64,000 nucleotides of DNA from Prosopocoilus inquinatus (Eukaryota > Arthropoda > Insecta > Coleoptera > Lucanidae). A model generated the notes under the pieces. That model searched no databases and was not told where the DNA came from. It worked only from the letters and a program-made list of their open reading frames with translations. The position numbers and the translations under genes are program-made. The number at the start of each line of letters is the position of its first letter. The first letter of the stretch is position 1. Location: positions 44,299,001 to 44,363,000 of the forward strand of contig CM069876.1 in NCBI GenBank assembly GCA_036172665.1. The letters run 5' to 3'. This document shows positions 1-12,146 of the stretch, piece by piece.

Positions 1-540
1 GGTCTTCCGATGTTATACAGGGCACACTGGCGTGCAGTAACTCAAGCAATTTAATGTCGTGCAGGAATACATTACGACCTGACAGTTTCCCCCATAGAGG
101 GAGAATTTCAAAAAAAAAAAAAAAAGGAAAGATATTACGCCGTATATCTTGCCGAGCGGCTATTCCATAAATATTAATAGCCCTCATTTATAGTATAAAT
201 TTGAATACGGTATGATATGACTTCGGCACATAAGTTTATTGCTCTGAACTTTATGAAAATTGACGCAGTGGCGTAGCTGTAGGGGTTGCGTTAAGACATG
301 ACGCCATAAGGCACCGTCCAAAGTAAAAATTTTTCCTGGCTTTCTAAAAAGATTCACAAACGCGGAAAAGTCACAGCTTATTTATCATGCTTCAAAGATT
401 TCGGAAAAATGTATATTTCCAAAGTTTGAAATAAGCAAAAAAAGAAAGAAAATGACAAACGAAAGAAGAAAAACTAAGAGGATTAATTTTTGAAGATAAT
501 ATTGCAGGAAAACGATTTCTATAAAAAAAACTGGGAGTAC
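1..540. other. AT-rich noncoding DNA, no gene seen
   Basis: I see no supported gene here. There is a 15-16 base A run near 110-125. A GCAGTGGCGTAGCT stretch near 265-278 resembles the CAGTGGCGTAACT-type ends that close the dispersed repeats at about 3790 and 30735, but on the opposite strand. Confidence 0.6.
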
Positions 541-1779
541 ATTTTAAACCATCGCTTTCGAATGAACGACGTTTGTAGCGCCCTCTGTTAATCCGAGCTG
601 TGAGTCTGTAACTTGCCGGGAAGAGATTTTAAAACAACTGAAAAACGTTGAACAATATCCTGAAAAAAACTCGAATAAATAAAATTTTATGCTTAAATAG
701 TTACAGCGAAAGAATTTACAATTTACAAGATTTACACGCACATGTGGCGCCATCTGTTACCCTGAGCCACAACGTTGTATTTTTTATTTGCCGCCGGAAA
801 AAAACTGAAACTGAAAAACCTAAAAAGATACAAGGACGATGTTCTTGAAACGACTTTGCATGAAAAAAAAAACATTTGTGTCGCCATCTGTTACCACGAG
901 TCGTAACTTTGTTCTCTTTGTTTGTGGGAAAGCAATTTCAAGGCAACTGAAGACGGCTAAAGAAATCAAAAAATCATGTTACAAAAAAAAAACAATTTCG
1001 AATAAATAAAGCCGAAAAGAAACAGTTAAGAAACGTTTCAAAGAAATTTCAAACATACGTAAGGTAAGTAGCGCCATCTGTTAATTTGTAGCCGCAATAA
1101 ATTTTATATCCTCTGATTCCGACGGTGTCTAAACAACAGTTAACAAATTTCAGAATGTCCAAGACCAATGGGCCGTATGAACGAACGACGTTTGTAGCGC
1201 CCTCTGTTAATCCGAGCTGTGAATCTGTAACTTGCCGGGAAGAGTTCCAAAACAACTGAAAAACGTTGGATAATGTCCTGAAAAGTACTTCGAATAAACA
1301 AAATCTTACGCTTAAATAGTTACAGCGAAAGAATTTACAATTTGCAAGATTTACACGCACATGTGGCGCCACCTATTACCCTGAGCCACAACGTTGTATT
1401 TTTTATTTGCCGGCGGAAAAATACTGAAACTGAAAAACCTAAAAAGATACAAGGACGATGTTCTTGAAACGACTTTGCATGAAAAAAAAAACATTTGTGT
1501 CGCCATCTGTTACCACGAGTCGTAACTTTGTACTCTTTGTTTGTGGGAAAGCAATCTCAAGGCAACTGAAAACGGCTAAAAAAATCAAAAAATCATGTCG
1601 CAAAAAAACAATTTCGAATAAATACAGTCGAATAGAAACAGTTAAAAGACGTTTCAAAGAAATTTCCAACATATGTAAGGTAAATATCGCCATCTGTTAA
1701 TTTGTAGCCGCAATTAATTTTATATCTTCTAATTCCAACGGTGTCTAAACAACGGTAACTCAGAACGTTCAAGAACAAC
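541..1779 (+). repeat. Tandem duplication, about 619-bp unit, two copies
   Basis: Two adjacent copies of a unit of about 619 bp. The stretch AACGACGTTTGTAGCGCCC occurs near 565 and 1184, and GTTCTTGAAACGACTTTGCA at 841 and 1460, giving the same offset both times. Each unit contains four sub-blocks of about 110-170 bp, each built on a GCGCC(A/C)TCTGTTA core. The 619-bp unit is therefore a higher-order form of a shorter ancestral repeat. Short open frames on both strands recur in both copies and reflect the repeat, not genes. Confidence 0.85.
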
Positions 1780-2582
1780 GGGCCATATTCTCATCTCATG
1801 ATTAAAGCTGTAATTAAAATAAACATGAACGATATAGCTTTATGCGAGTTTCATTAGCAAGAGAGAGAGAGAGAGAGAATTTAATCACGGCGCGCGCAGC
1901 TAAACTAAAGACGACGTGAGAATACGGGCCAACGTTTTTAAGTAGCTTTGAATAAAAAAAAAACATTTGTGGCGCCCTCTGTTAGCATGAGTCATAACTT
2001 TGCTATCTTTATTTACGGGAAAACTACAGAAAAGCGCTAAAAGAATTTAAGAAACAATGTTACAAAAAGCAAGCAATTTCGAATTAATAAAGTTGAATAA
2101 AAATGGTTAAGAAAAAGTTTCAAAGTCATTCGAAACATAAGCAGCGCCATCTATTAGTCTGTAGCTGCAATTAATTTTGTTCCCTTTATATTCTGGAAGA
2201 GAGTTTCAAAACAGCTGAAAACAAGGAAAAGCATTCGTGGCGCCGTCTCTGTCACCGTGAGTCATAACTTCGTCATTTTTATTTGCCAGAAAACAATTTC
2301 AAGGCTACCGAAAATCGCTGAAAAAATTTAAGTTGTTACGAAAAACAATTTCGAATGATTAAAGTTGAAGAAAATGGTTTAAAAGACGGTTTCAAAGAAA
2401 TTTTAAACATAAGCAGCGCCATCTGTTAATATGTGACCGCAATTAATTCGGTTCCCTTTAAATTATTCTGGAAAACAGTTTCAAAACAGCCGAAGACAAA
2501 ATTCTTCAAGAAAGTGGAAACAGGGCCTCCGCGAGGTCAAAATCCGATCGCGCGCAACCCCATATTTTGGCGCCCTCTGGCA
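577..2582 (+). promoter_or_regulatory. Array of CTCF-like cores (AGCGCCMTCTGTTA)
   Basis: Cores matching the insect CTCF consensus (GCGCC followed by ATCT or CTCT) start at 577, 746, 1070, 1196, 1365, 1971, 2143, 2415 and 2569. Weaker versions are at 880, 1499, 1686 and 2239. All point the same way, and many extend to the shared TGTTA tail. The motif match is seen directly. Binding is not shown. The regularity is explained at least partly by repeat descent. Confidence 0.45.
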
Positions 2583-2600
2583 GAAGAGTTGGGGCATACA
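1780..2600 (+). repeat. Diverged continuation of the GCGCC-core repeat
   Basis: Less regular copies of the same sub-block follow the 619-bp duplication, with cores near 1971, 2143, 2239, 2415 and 2569. A (GA)n microsatellite lies at about 1860-1881. The segment around 2520-2610, ending in TTGGCGCCCTCTGGCAGA, is related to a second copy at about 63160-63260, so it is a dispersed repeat. Confidence 0.7.
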
Positions 2601-2911
2601 AAGACGGTCAATAATCAAAATTATTAAAAGAAACAAAAAAATGGAAAAAACAAAAAATTTAAAAAAATTTAAACATTAGGGAATTTTTGTTAAACATTCT
2701 CCTTCATTTTCCAAACATTTTCCTTCATTTTTTTAAACATTTTACTTCACTTTTTTTAAGTTTCTAGCTGCTGCGAGCCCCCCCCCCCCCAAAAAAAAAA
2801 AACGAGTAACCCAATCTTCTCGTCTGACTAAGGAGGAAATAAAATAAAAATAAATTTGGCACACGAAACTTTTCTACTTTTAATTGCCGCATTTAACTAT
2901 TCTATTTTAGT

Positions 2912-2945
2912 CGTTGTTTTGCCGTGAGGTTGACGGCTTCACCAG
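2912..2945 (-). ncRNA. Degenerate hammerhead-like core
   Basis: Read on the minus strand, this segment has CTGGTGA, a possible stem II (GCCGTC / TCACGGC region), then CAAAAC where GAAAC is expected. Two core positions deviate, so it is probably inactive. It is kept because it sits in the same context as the better copy at 3347-3379. Confidence 0.25.
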
Positions 2946-3346
2946 AATTCCCATTAACTAAAAAGAATTAAAAGAAACAAAAAAATGGAAAAAATTTTAA
3001 AAATTTTCCTTCAATTTTTTCAAGTTCCTAACTGCTGCGAACCCTCGCGAAGCGCTTTCTTCTCATCTGACTAAGGGGGCCTCTGTTCAGACCCCTCCGG
3101 AATGCAAGTAGGTGAAGCCAGCTTGTTAATAATATTAGAAAAAAAGAAATAAAATCACAAAAGCAAAATTAACTTAAATTTCTAAGTAAAATGTAATTTA
3201 TTTTTTTTTTTAAACCAAACCGTAACAGCTTACATAATTTATTTATTTTTACTAAGTACATTAAACTTTTTACGAAAAATTCAGCACATGACAATTATAA
3301 AACTTATCTATTTTTAATTGGCGCAATTAACTGTTCTATTTTAGTT

Positions 3347-3379
3347 GACGTTTCGCTATGAGGTCGACGGCTTCATCAA
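3347..3379 (-). ncRNA. Hammerhead-ribozyme-like core
   Basis: On the minus strand it reads TTGATGA, a stem-II-like region with short GC closing bases, then GCGAAACGTC. Only the first core base differs from CUGANGA, and GAAAC is intact. The GACGTTTCG context on the plus strand is like the copy at 31071-31102. It is probably a relic of a Penelope-like or related element. Confidence 0.3.
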
Positions 3380-3460
3380 AACAGTTCAGACTTGTGGATA
3401 GTTTTTTCGAATAATTTTTACCGGATACCCATTAATTTTTTTTTTTTGCGAAAAAGATGA

Positions 3461-4261
3461 CAGAACCTGTCCAGTGGCCAATAGGCTAATTGTCACCCCT
3501 TGAACATGGCGCCCGCGCGCACTGCACGGCGGCCTGAGTGGGAAGAGAAATAGTTGAAGCGCACTCCGTTTAGCGGTAGTTTTCTAACCTCAAATTTTGA
3601 CAGATCTTATCACTTTTTAGAAATTGGATAATCCAAAAGCAATTAAGCAGTACTGATTCATTTAACATTGACAGTAAGCAGTTAAAGAATTTTTAGTTTT
3701 ACTCTCTTAATAATAAATATTGTAATAATAAAAGGGGCTGGTAAAAAAAGTTTGCAACCCGGCGACTTGATTTCTAGTTACGCCACTGGCCGCGAGGAAG
3801 ATCTTCCCGTTCTCCCGGCATTCTCCCGGCATTCGGCTTCTGGAAACCATCTGGAAGCATTCACGAAAACGACCTTGTCAGCGTTGGTCAGTTTTTATTG
3901 TAAAGGGATCTATTTCGCCCCGAGGAAGATCCGGAAGTAACGTTCCACGCACGCTGTGCGGTTTTCGCATTTGTTTTCGCCGATAAATCTAACGGACAAG
4001 TCTTTGTCGGCTCGTAAACACCCCACCAGGTACAATTTATTCATGATTCGTAAACGATCAGTATTATCCTGGGCATTTCTTTAAGTAGCAAGTACGACAG
4101 GGCAGAATCCATTTCGTTGTCCCCCTGCTTGAATTTTCACTACCGCTTTAACAGTATCGTTCAAACCGCTAAATTTTATTTTCCATGGCATTAAAAAAAA
4201 AAAAAACTCATGGTGTAACTAAAGTTTATGCAGGTCGTAAATCTAACTATTTAATAAATGT
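3461..4261 (+). repeat. Mostly unique DNA with one dispersed repeat (about 3595-3790)
   Basis: The part from about 3595 to 3790 aligns with about 30525-30735. Both contain AGAA..GATAATCC, GCAATTAA, AGTAAGC and a closing GCCCGGCGACTT-type segment, then CTAGTTACGCCACTGG. The shared closing sequence marks the element's end. No coding capacity is seen. The rest of the interval shows no recognisable gene. Confidence 0.6.
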
Positions 4262-4840
4262 GAATACGGGGTGTTCCGAGTTAAACGTCTCGATGTAATA
4301 CGACAAGACGGTTGGTCGGTCCGAGTCCGTTCTGTGATGTTGGTGTTTTGTGGGGAAACTCAAGAGTATTCTGAACAGTCCCGAACTATTTTCGATTGCT
4401 TGCGTTGGCAGCAGTATTCTGTGCATTATACTACACTATTTACTAATTCAACAGTTCGAGCAAGTAGTGACTGCCTCATTACGTATTCAGGATTGCCAAA
4501 CTGCATCGGTATTTTCCCTTCTGTTTTCGAACTCGACCGAACCCGAATGCACTGTATCACGACGTCAATAATAAATGTCGCATAAATTGTAAATGCCATG
4601 TTAGTTCCGGTCAATGGCGGTGGAACATATCGAAGTAGAAACTGGCCAATGCAGGACTTCGTTCTGTGTGTGCAACACTCAGTATAGTCACGTACCTACA
4701 CACAGGGTGAATCACTAAACGCCCCTTTAGAAAATGAGGTAAGATTTTTTTCTTTCACAGAGAGCCTCTGCCTGTTGGGTATTACAGTATGTCCACAAAT
4801 TTTCTGGGTTGCAAGAGTGACATGTGAAAATTGTAAAATC
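4262..4840 (+). other. Noncoding DNA; two repeat starts of ACRGGGTG type
   Basis: Open frames of about 100 codons exist on the plus strand, but they show no recognisable domain and no splice or codon support. A GGGGTGTTCCGAG start lies near 4268 and ACACAGGGTGAATCAC near 4702. Several unrelated repeats in this window begin with the same motif type. Confidence 0.45.
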
Positions 4841-5332
4841 TTCATTGTTTCAGTAATTGTTTTAAATGTCTCCTTTACTAAAAAAAAAAAAAAATTGAAA
4901 CTGCTTTTAAATTGGCCCTATAAATTAGACATTTCTTAATACGTTTTATTTTTTTATTAATTTTAAACGCGGGGAAGGATTATTCAATGTAATCCCCAAC
5001 CACCTCTACGCACTGCATCTAAATTCCCTAAACACGTTTCTTAAAGGTTACAATTTCTATCTCAATCAAGGCTTTTCATTGGTCTGATGTAACCACGTTC
5101 ATCCGTTTGCGTTTCCTGATTGGCCCGCCGTGTTTGCTGAGAAAACGAAATCCGGCCACCATCTCGGGCACGCTTCGCTCTATTTCGCCGCATGCCAAAG
5201 CAAGCTTGTATTCCGTTGATCGTGAAAATCCGTCTGAATAGAATTGTGTTACAAGACTCGTCTAAGCAGTTTGACTGGAATGGAACAAGCTCTACGTGTT
5301 TTTTGAAGTGTTTCCCATGCATCCTTGCCAAC
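4841..5332 (+). repeat. Partial first unit of the 1.55-kb array, cut by a transposon
   Basis: This matches about 8440-8953 and 9995-10508 of the neighbouring array, including AAGGATTATTCAATGTAATC and the ATGCATCCTTGCCA end. It stops at CCAAC (5332), where the 5333-7404 element begins. The array resumes at 7405 with a duplicated AAC. Confidence 0.85.
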
Positions 5333-7404
5333 GCACAGTGCGTCGAATGATAGGCGTAAATGGACAAAAATCATAATTCTTCTTTCTCTTATTTTTTGGT
5401 CTTGGAAATATACATATTATAAACAGTTGCAGTAATTGAAAATAGAATAGTATCACTAGAATATACGGGGTGTGTCATTAGTATTGATTTCTTCAACAGC
5501 ATCTTAACTATTAATTATAAAAGAAAATGTCTTATACAAAAGTTATTGTCTGTAATTAGCTCTATACCAGAAAATTATTTTCACATGTACAGCATGTTCA
5601 AATCTACAGCTCTTCCATTGAATTAAAGAGCTAAAATGTAGACTAAATGTAACTAATTATAAATATCGTGTAGAACATTCCCTATGAGTAAACGTAACAT
5701 TTTTGATGTACAGTTATGCGCAACTAAAATGCACCAACTACAGGCAATCTTCACCCTAAGACCTTATGCTACAAGGCTCACAGAAATGTCAAATTGTAGC
5801 ACTTAAGGTGCGCACGGCTGTATGTTTGCATAGAAACAATTGAAATTTAAAAGTTTAAATTTAAATTTTATAAGAAAATTAAATGGAACGCCCTATATAT
5901 TTTGACACAATTAAATAGCTAAAGTATAATCCAACTTCTGAAAAAATTAGATTTATTAAATTTCATTAAAGTATTGGCATTTATAAGTAATCCGAGAACG
6001 TAAGTTCACTACAAGGAGTTCTTACAACTGAAATTTATTAATTGCTAAAGTTCAAGCAAAAAATTTCCAATTATTATTTTTATCTAATGAAAATTTAACT
6101 CCACTAATCCTTCCATTTATTTTCAACATTTAATCGATATCTTGGGAACTGTTGAATATCGTCTAATGATTTTTAGCTGATTTTTGCAAACACGTGCCTT
6201 ATGTTTTTTAATATTCAATAGCATTTTGTCGAATTAAAAAAAAAATAAGTAACACTAGAGGCTAAAACATTTTTATTAACAAATCATTACCGTTGGATAT
6301 CTATTAGATATTAAAAATAAATTAAGGATTAATAAAGTTAAATTTTCATTAGATAAAAATTATATTTTGAAGTTTTTTTTTTTTTAATAGTAATTATGTA
6401 TACCTATAGTTCATTTCAGCGCTAAGCAGTTTTAGTAGCGAACTTATGTTCTCGGATCACTCATAAATGGCAATATTTCCTCGAGATTTAATAGAGGAAC
6501 GTAATTGTGCCCTTTCCTTCTTGTTTATTTTCTTGAAAGATGGTTCTTCGCCTCCACTCGATGCAGGAGGCTCCGTAGGTCTTTCTTCACCAAACTAAAC
6601 AAACTTTATACTAAATTAAATTGCATTTCTAAAAAAATATGGTAACGCATTGTGATTAAAATTCGATTTCGAAAACATTGCATCCAAAATCTACTACAAT
6701 TCACGTAAAAATAAGAACAAGCTTGAATTAATTGTCTGTTTACACTATCCAGACACTTTGATATATTTAAATGTTTTAAAATTTGTCTTATACGTTTGAT
6801 TGTATCGATTTTGATGTTTCCTTGATAGGAAATTCACTTGTCAAAAATGTGTCTATTGGTGATATGAGAAACTTTGCTAAAACAAATTTTTCGTTGAATT
6901 ATCAGCGTATTAGCAGGTAGTAGCAGGAGAATTTCTTATTTTCGTAAAACGCGTGGATGAAGGAATCAGATTTTAAAAAAAATATTCGATACGTTTTTTT
7001 ACGTATTTTTGTAATATTCGATAAAACTTTGCTTTTAATTCTTCAAATAAGATAATTTTTATTTGCAGTTTTAATGTTAAAATATCCTCACAAATTAATT
7101 TGAAATTATTCATATCTGTACTAGAAGACTCGATTGTTAGGATTAATAGTCAAAATTATTTAGATTTTTTTTTCAGTTGATTATGTAAGGTAACATTCAT
7201 AGAATCGTAAATGTCACTATGGCAAAGGGTCCCTGAACTTTCAAAAACTATATCATAAATAGTTATAAAAAAAAGAGAAATCAAAGAAATAGGGATTTTA
7301 TTTACGATTTACATTATTAATTAATTGTCGAGTAATGAAATATTTTTGTCCCTTAAAAAAAATATTGTATTTTCGATTTTTGTCCATAGCTCCACGCACT
7401 GTGC
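5333..7404. mobile_element. Non-autonomous TIR DNA transposon, about 2.07 kb, 3-bp TSD
   Basis: The ends are inverted: GCACAGTGCGT at 5333 and the complement of GCACAGTGCGT ending at 7404. Similarity extends inward to a shared ATGGACAAAAATC on both arms. The insertion splits a 1.55-kb tandem unit. The intact units read GCCAACGGTTTG (10503-10514) or GCCAGCGGTTTG (8948-8959), whereas here AAC is present on both sides (5330-5332 and 7405-7407). That defines a 3-bp target duplication. The interior has no transposase frame, so the copy is non-autonomous or decayed. A 3-bp TSD with CACAG-like ends is compatible with the CACTA/Mirage/Chapaev group, but that assignment is inference. Confidence 0.75.
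5974..6473. mobile_element. Foldback MITE, 500 bp, TA target duplication, nested
   Basis: TTGGCATTTATAAGTAATCC at 5974 is mirrored by the complement of TTGCCATTTATGAGTGATCC ending at 6473. A TA dinucleotide flanks each end (5972-5973, 6474-6475). The arms stay complementary for roughly 150-200 bp, including the CTAATGAAAATTTAACT block and its inverse at about 6335. It lies inside the 5333-7404 element and so is younger than it, or was carried in. The TA duplication suggests mobilisation by a Tc1/mariner-like transposase (inference). Confidence 0.7.
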
Positions 7405-10400
7405 AACAGTTTGAAATGATTAGTGCAATTTAAGGTATGAGTATGATCTTTGGGAGTGAGCACGAGGTTATATTCCTTCTTTCTGATTGGAACAGATCCG
7501 TTTCATAGCCGGGAATATTTTGGACAACGATACAAGTGCGGTGAATTACGTTTTTTTTTTTTTTTATTGAGGGTGCCGAGCACCGTTACTGTTACGTATG
7601 TGTCGTTACTGCGCCTAAGGTCGCCGCCATTTTGATGACCGACAGCGTCGGTGGAACAGAAATTCAGGGGCGCGTTCAGAAATTTTATCCAGAGCGCTGA
7701 AAATGAAAAACAAAATCACTTACATGAGAGAGAAAGAATACTACCCAGAGCGCGTTCCTTCCAGACGGAGCGTTATTCCTGAACGAGCCCCAGCGTTTGG
7801 TCGAGAAAGGGCGGCGCCGACGCCATATATTGACAACCATCGACGTGTAAACAGACAACTGACTCAGTAATGTACCCTGCATGTTGCATTTTATTTCATT
7901 TTATTATAACGCAAATATTTCCCGCACATTTTTGCGCTTCGTGTCAAAGAATTCAAGAGTCAAATTTAAATTAGTTGAACAGTTCTAACGTTTTGCGACT
8001 GCGAGTGAGCCGATTCGAGTGCGATCAGTACTGATCTTTAATCGTTTCAGTTGTCGCGTTAATTAACTATGGAAGGTTCTTTTCATTATGTGCTTTATTT
8101 TGGCCACGAGGGTTGAGTTGTATTGTTATTATAAGCGGTTTAAGTATGCCGATGTATTTATTTATATTTGTGTGAGGGTGTTTTGCTACGTCTTTACCCC
8201 TCCTTTGAACGTAGGAGTGGTGATGGAACTTCTGGCAATTTTCGTTTTTGTGGGATCTTGGGAAGCAGTTCCACAGTGCGTTCATCAGCTGGGGTTGTTC
8301 CCTGGCGCCCTTAGTTTATCATCTAACCCGCCCGTATCTCCTTCTAAGTATAGCTTCGGGACAGCTGTAAAAATCACAGTGCGACTTGCCACCGGGCATC
8401 GTAATTAACCTAATTATAGCAAATTTTTAGTATTGGTAGAGTGACACTTGAAAATGGTATATTCTTCATTATTTCAGTAATAGTTTTAAATGTTTCCTTT
8501 ATTAAAAAAAAAAAATTGAAACTGCTTTTAAATTGGCCCTGTAAATTAGACATTTCTTAATACGTTTTATCTTTTTATTAATTTTAAATGCGGGGAAGGA
8601 TTATTCAATGTAATCCCCAACCACCTCTATGCACTGTATCTGAATTCCCTACACACGTTTCTTAAAAGTTACAATTTCAATTTCAATCAAGGCTTTTCAT
8701 TGGTCAGATGTTACCACGTTCATCCGTTTGCGTTTCCTGATTGGCCCGCCGTGTTTGCCGAGAAAGCGAAATCCGACCACCATCTCGGGTACTCTTCGCT
8801 CTACTTTGCGGCATGCCAAAGCGAGCTTGTATTCCGTTGATCTTAAGAATCCGTCTGAATAGAATTGTGTTACAAGACACATCAAGCAGTTTGATTGGAA
8901 TGCAAGAAGCTCTACGTGTTTTTTGAGGTGTTTTCCATGCATCCTTGCCAGCGGTTTGAAAAGATCAGTGCAATTTAAGGTATGAGTATGATCTTTGGGA
9001 GTGAGCACGAGGTTATATTCCTTCTTTCTGATTGGAACAGATCCGTTTTATAGCGGGGAATATTTTGGACACCGATACAAGTGCGGTGAATTACGTTGTT
9101 TTTTTTTTTATCGAGGGTGCCGAGCATTCACGTACCGTTACTGCGTCGAAGGTCGCCGCCATTTTGATGACCGGCAGCGTCGGTGGAACTGAAATTCTGA
9201 GGGGGCGCGTTCAGAAACTTTATCGAGAGAGTACTTTGAGCGCTGAAAATGAAAAACAAAATCACTTACATGAGAGAGAAAGAATACTACCCAGAGCGCG
9301 TTCCTTCCAGACAGAGCGTTATTCCTGAACGAGCCCCAGCGTTTGGTGGAGAAAGGGTGGCGCCGACGCCGTATTTTGACAACCAACGACGTGTACACAG
9401 ACAACTGACTCAGTAATGTACCCTGCATGTTGCATTTTATTTCATTTTATTGTAACGCATATATTTCCGGCACATTTCTGCGCTTCATATCAAAGAATTT
9501 CCGTGGCTTTTGAGTCAAAATTTAAATTAGTTAAACAGTTCTAACGATTTGCGACTGCGAGTGAGTCGATTCGAGTGCGATCAGTACTGATCTGTAATGG
9601 TTTCAGTTGTTGTGTTAATTAACTATCGAAGATTCTTGTAATTATTTGCTTTATTTTGGCCACGAGGCTTGACTTGCATTGTTATTACAAGCGGTTTAAG
9701 TATGCCGATATATTAATTTATATTTGTGCGAGGGTGTTTTGCTACGTCTTTACCCCTCCTTTGAACGTAGGAGTGGTGATAGAACTTCTGGCAATTTTCG
9801 TTTTTGTGGGATCTTGGGAAGCAGTTCCGTAGTGCGTTCACCAGCTGAGGTTGTTCCCTGGCGCCTTTAGTTTATCATCTAACCCGCCCCTTTCTCTTTC
9901 TAAGTATAGCTTCGTGACAGCTGTAGAAATCACAGCGCGACTTGCCACCGGGCATCGTAATTAACCTAATTATAGCAAATTTTTAGTATTGGTAGAGTGA
10001 CACTTGAAAATGGTATATTCTTCATTATTTCAGTAATTGTTTTAAATGTTTCCTTTATTAAAAAAAAAAATTGAAACTGCTTTTAAATTGGCCCTGTAAA
10101 TTAGACATTTCTTAATACGTTTTATCTTTTTATTAATTTTAAATGCGGGGAAGGATTATTCAATGTAATCCCCAACCACCTCTATGCACTGTATCTGAAT
10201 TCCCTACATACGTTTCTTAAAAGTTACAATTTCAATTTCAATCAAGGCTTTTCATTGGTCAGATGTAACCACGTTCATCCGTTTGCGTTTCCTGATTGGC
10301 CCGCCGTGTTTGCCGAGAAAGCGAAATCCGACCACCATCTCGGGTACGCTTTGCTCTACTTTGCGGCATGCCAAAGCGAGCTTGTATTCCGTTGATCTTA

Positions 10401-11655
10401 AGAATCCGTCTGAATAGAATTGTGTTACAAGACACATCAAGCAGTTTGATTGGAATGCAAGAAGCTCTACGTGTTTTTTGAGGTGTTTCCCATGCATCCT
10501 TGCCAACGGTTTGAAAAGATTAGTGCAATTTAAGGTATGAGTATGATCTTTGGGAGTGAGCACGAGATTACATTCCTTCTTTCTGATTGGAACAGATCCG
10601 TTTCATAGCGGGGAATATTTTGGACAACGATACAAGTGCGGTGAATTACGTTGTTTTTTTTTTTTTATTGAGGGTGCCGAGCATTCATGTACCGTTACTG
10701 CGTCGAAGGTCGCCGCCATTTTGATGACCGGCAGCGTCGGTAGAACAGAAACTCAGGGGCGCGTTCAGAAATTTTATCGAGAGAGTACCTTGACCGCTGA
10801 AAATGAAAAACAAAATCCCTTACATGAGAGAGAAAGAATACTACCCAGAGCGCGTTCCTTACAGACAGAGCGTTATTCCTGAACGAGCCCCAGCGTTTGG
10901 TCGAGAAAGGGTGGCGCCGACCCCCTATTTTGACAACCACCGACGTGTAAACAGACAACTGACTCAGTAATGTACCCTGCATGTTGCATTTTATTTCATT
11001 TTATTACAACGCAAATACTTCCGGCACATTTTTGCGCTTCATATCAAAGAATTCCAGTGACTTTTGAGTCAAATTTAAATTAGTCAAACAGTTCTAACGT
11101 TTTGCGACTGCGAGTGAGCCGATTCGAGTGCGATCAGTACTGATCTTTAATGGTTTCAGTTGTCGCGTTAATTAACTATCGAAGGTTCTTGTAATTATTT
11201 GCTTTATTTTGGCCACGAGGCTTGACTTGCATTATTATTACAAGCGGTTTAAGTATGCCGATGTATTAATTTATATTTGTGCGAGGGTGTTTTGCTACGT
11301 CTTTACCCCTCCTTTGAACGTAGGAGTGGTGATGGAACTTCTGGCAATTTTCGTTTTTGTGGGATCTTGGGATGCAGTTTCATAGTGCGTTCACCAGCTG
11401 GGGTTGTTCCCTGGCGCCTTTAGTTTATCATCTAACCCGCCCCTTTCTCTTTCTAAGTATAGCTTCCAGAAACTGTAGAAATTACCAAGCGCAACTTGCG
11501 TAATTAACCTAATTATGGCAAATTTTCAGTATTGGTAGAGTGACATTTGAAAATGGTATATTCTTCATTGTTTCAGTAATTGTTTTAAATGTTTCCTTTC
11601 TTAACAAAAAAAAAAAAAAATTGAAACTGCTTTTAAATTGGCCTTATAAATCAGA
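7405..11655 (+). repeat. 1.55-kb tandem array, about 2.7 units
   Basis: GTGCAATTTAAGGTATGAGT occurs near 7425, 8970 and 10525, giving spacings of about 1545 and 1555 bp. Units run roughly 7405-8953, 8954-10508 and 10509-11655 (truncated). Divergence is low, with point changes and A/T-run length changes. Each unit holds ATTGG (CCAAT-type) boxes, a GCCGCCATTTTG (YY1-type) site and an A run. Short frames of 60-110 codons appear in parallel in each unit, but they carry indels and match no family known to me. I treat them as repeat by-products. Confidence 0.9.
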
Positions 11656-11965
11656 TTGGCCCCAATGGTTAACTTGTATTGTTATAATAAGCAGTTTAAG
11701 TATGCCGACGTATTTATTTATAATTGTGTGAGGGTGGTTTGCTACGTTTTTACCCCTCCTTTGAACGTAGGAGTGGTGATAGAACTTCTAGCAGTTTTCG
11801 TTTTTGTGGGATCATGGGAAGCAGTTCCATAACGCGTTCACCAACTGGGGTTGTTCCCTGGCGCCCTTAGTTTGTCATCTAACCCGCCCCTTTTTCCTTC
11901 TAAGTATAGCTTCGGGACAGCTGTAGAAATCACTGCTCGATTTGCCACCGGGCGTCGTAATTATC
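11656..11965 (+). repeat. Rearranged partial copy of the 1.55-kb unit
   Basis: After a breakpoint near 11655 the sequence jumps back to the part of the unit seen at about 8110-8410: TTTAAGTATGCCGA, then GTGAGGGTG, GAACGTAGGAGTGGTGAT and CTAACCCGCCCCTTT. The right edge of the array is therefore a deletion or unequal-exchange junction. Confidence 0.75.
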
Positions 11966-12146
11966 CTAATTATGGAGCGTAATGTAATAGTAGTAACGTG
12001 GTGGCAATATTTTATTTTGCTTTTAAATTTTTTAGAACAAATTTTACGCAAAGACAATTTTGGATTTCCATACATAGATCCTACGACTACCAGAGTTACA
12101 GTTTCATCCTCATTTTTTTTATTTTCTTAATAATCGAACGCGGGCA

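Larger units (their letters stand above)
2601..3460. other. AT-rich noncoding DNA with duplicated hammerhead-like segments
   Basis: No gene. The segment at about 2870-2950 recurs at about 3290-3380 (both contain TTTTTAATTG, TTCTATTTTAGT and ACGGCTTCA). The block around 2740-2790 (TTCTAGCTGCTGCGA plus a C run and an A run) recurs near 3015-3050. These look like two diverged copies of one element. Confidence 0.6.

Noticed and set aside
4271..4585. A 104-codon plus-strand frame.
   Set aside because: It has no recognisable domain and lies in a segment starting with a dispersed-repeat motif. There is no splice or codon-use support.
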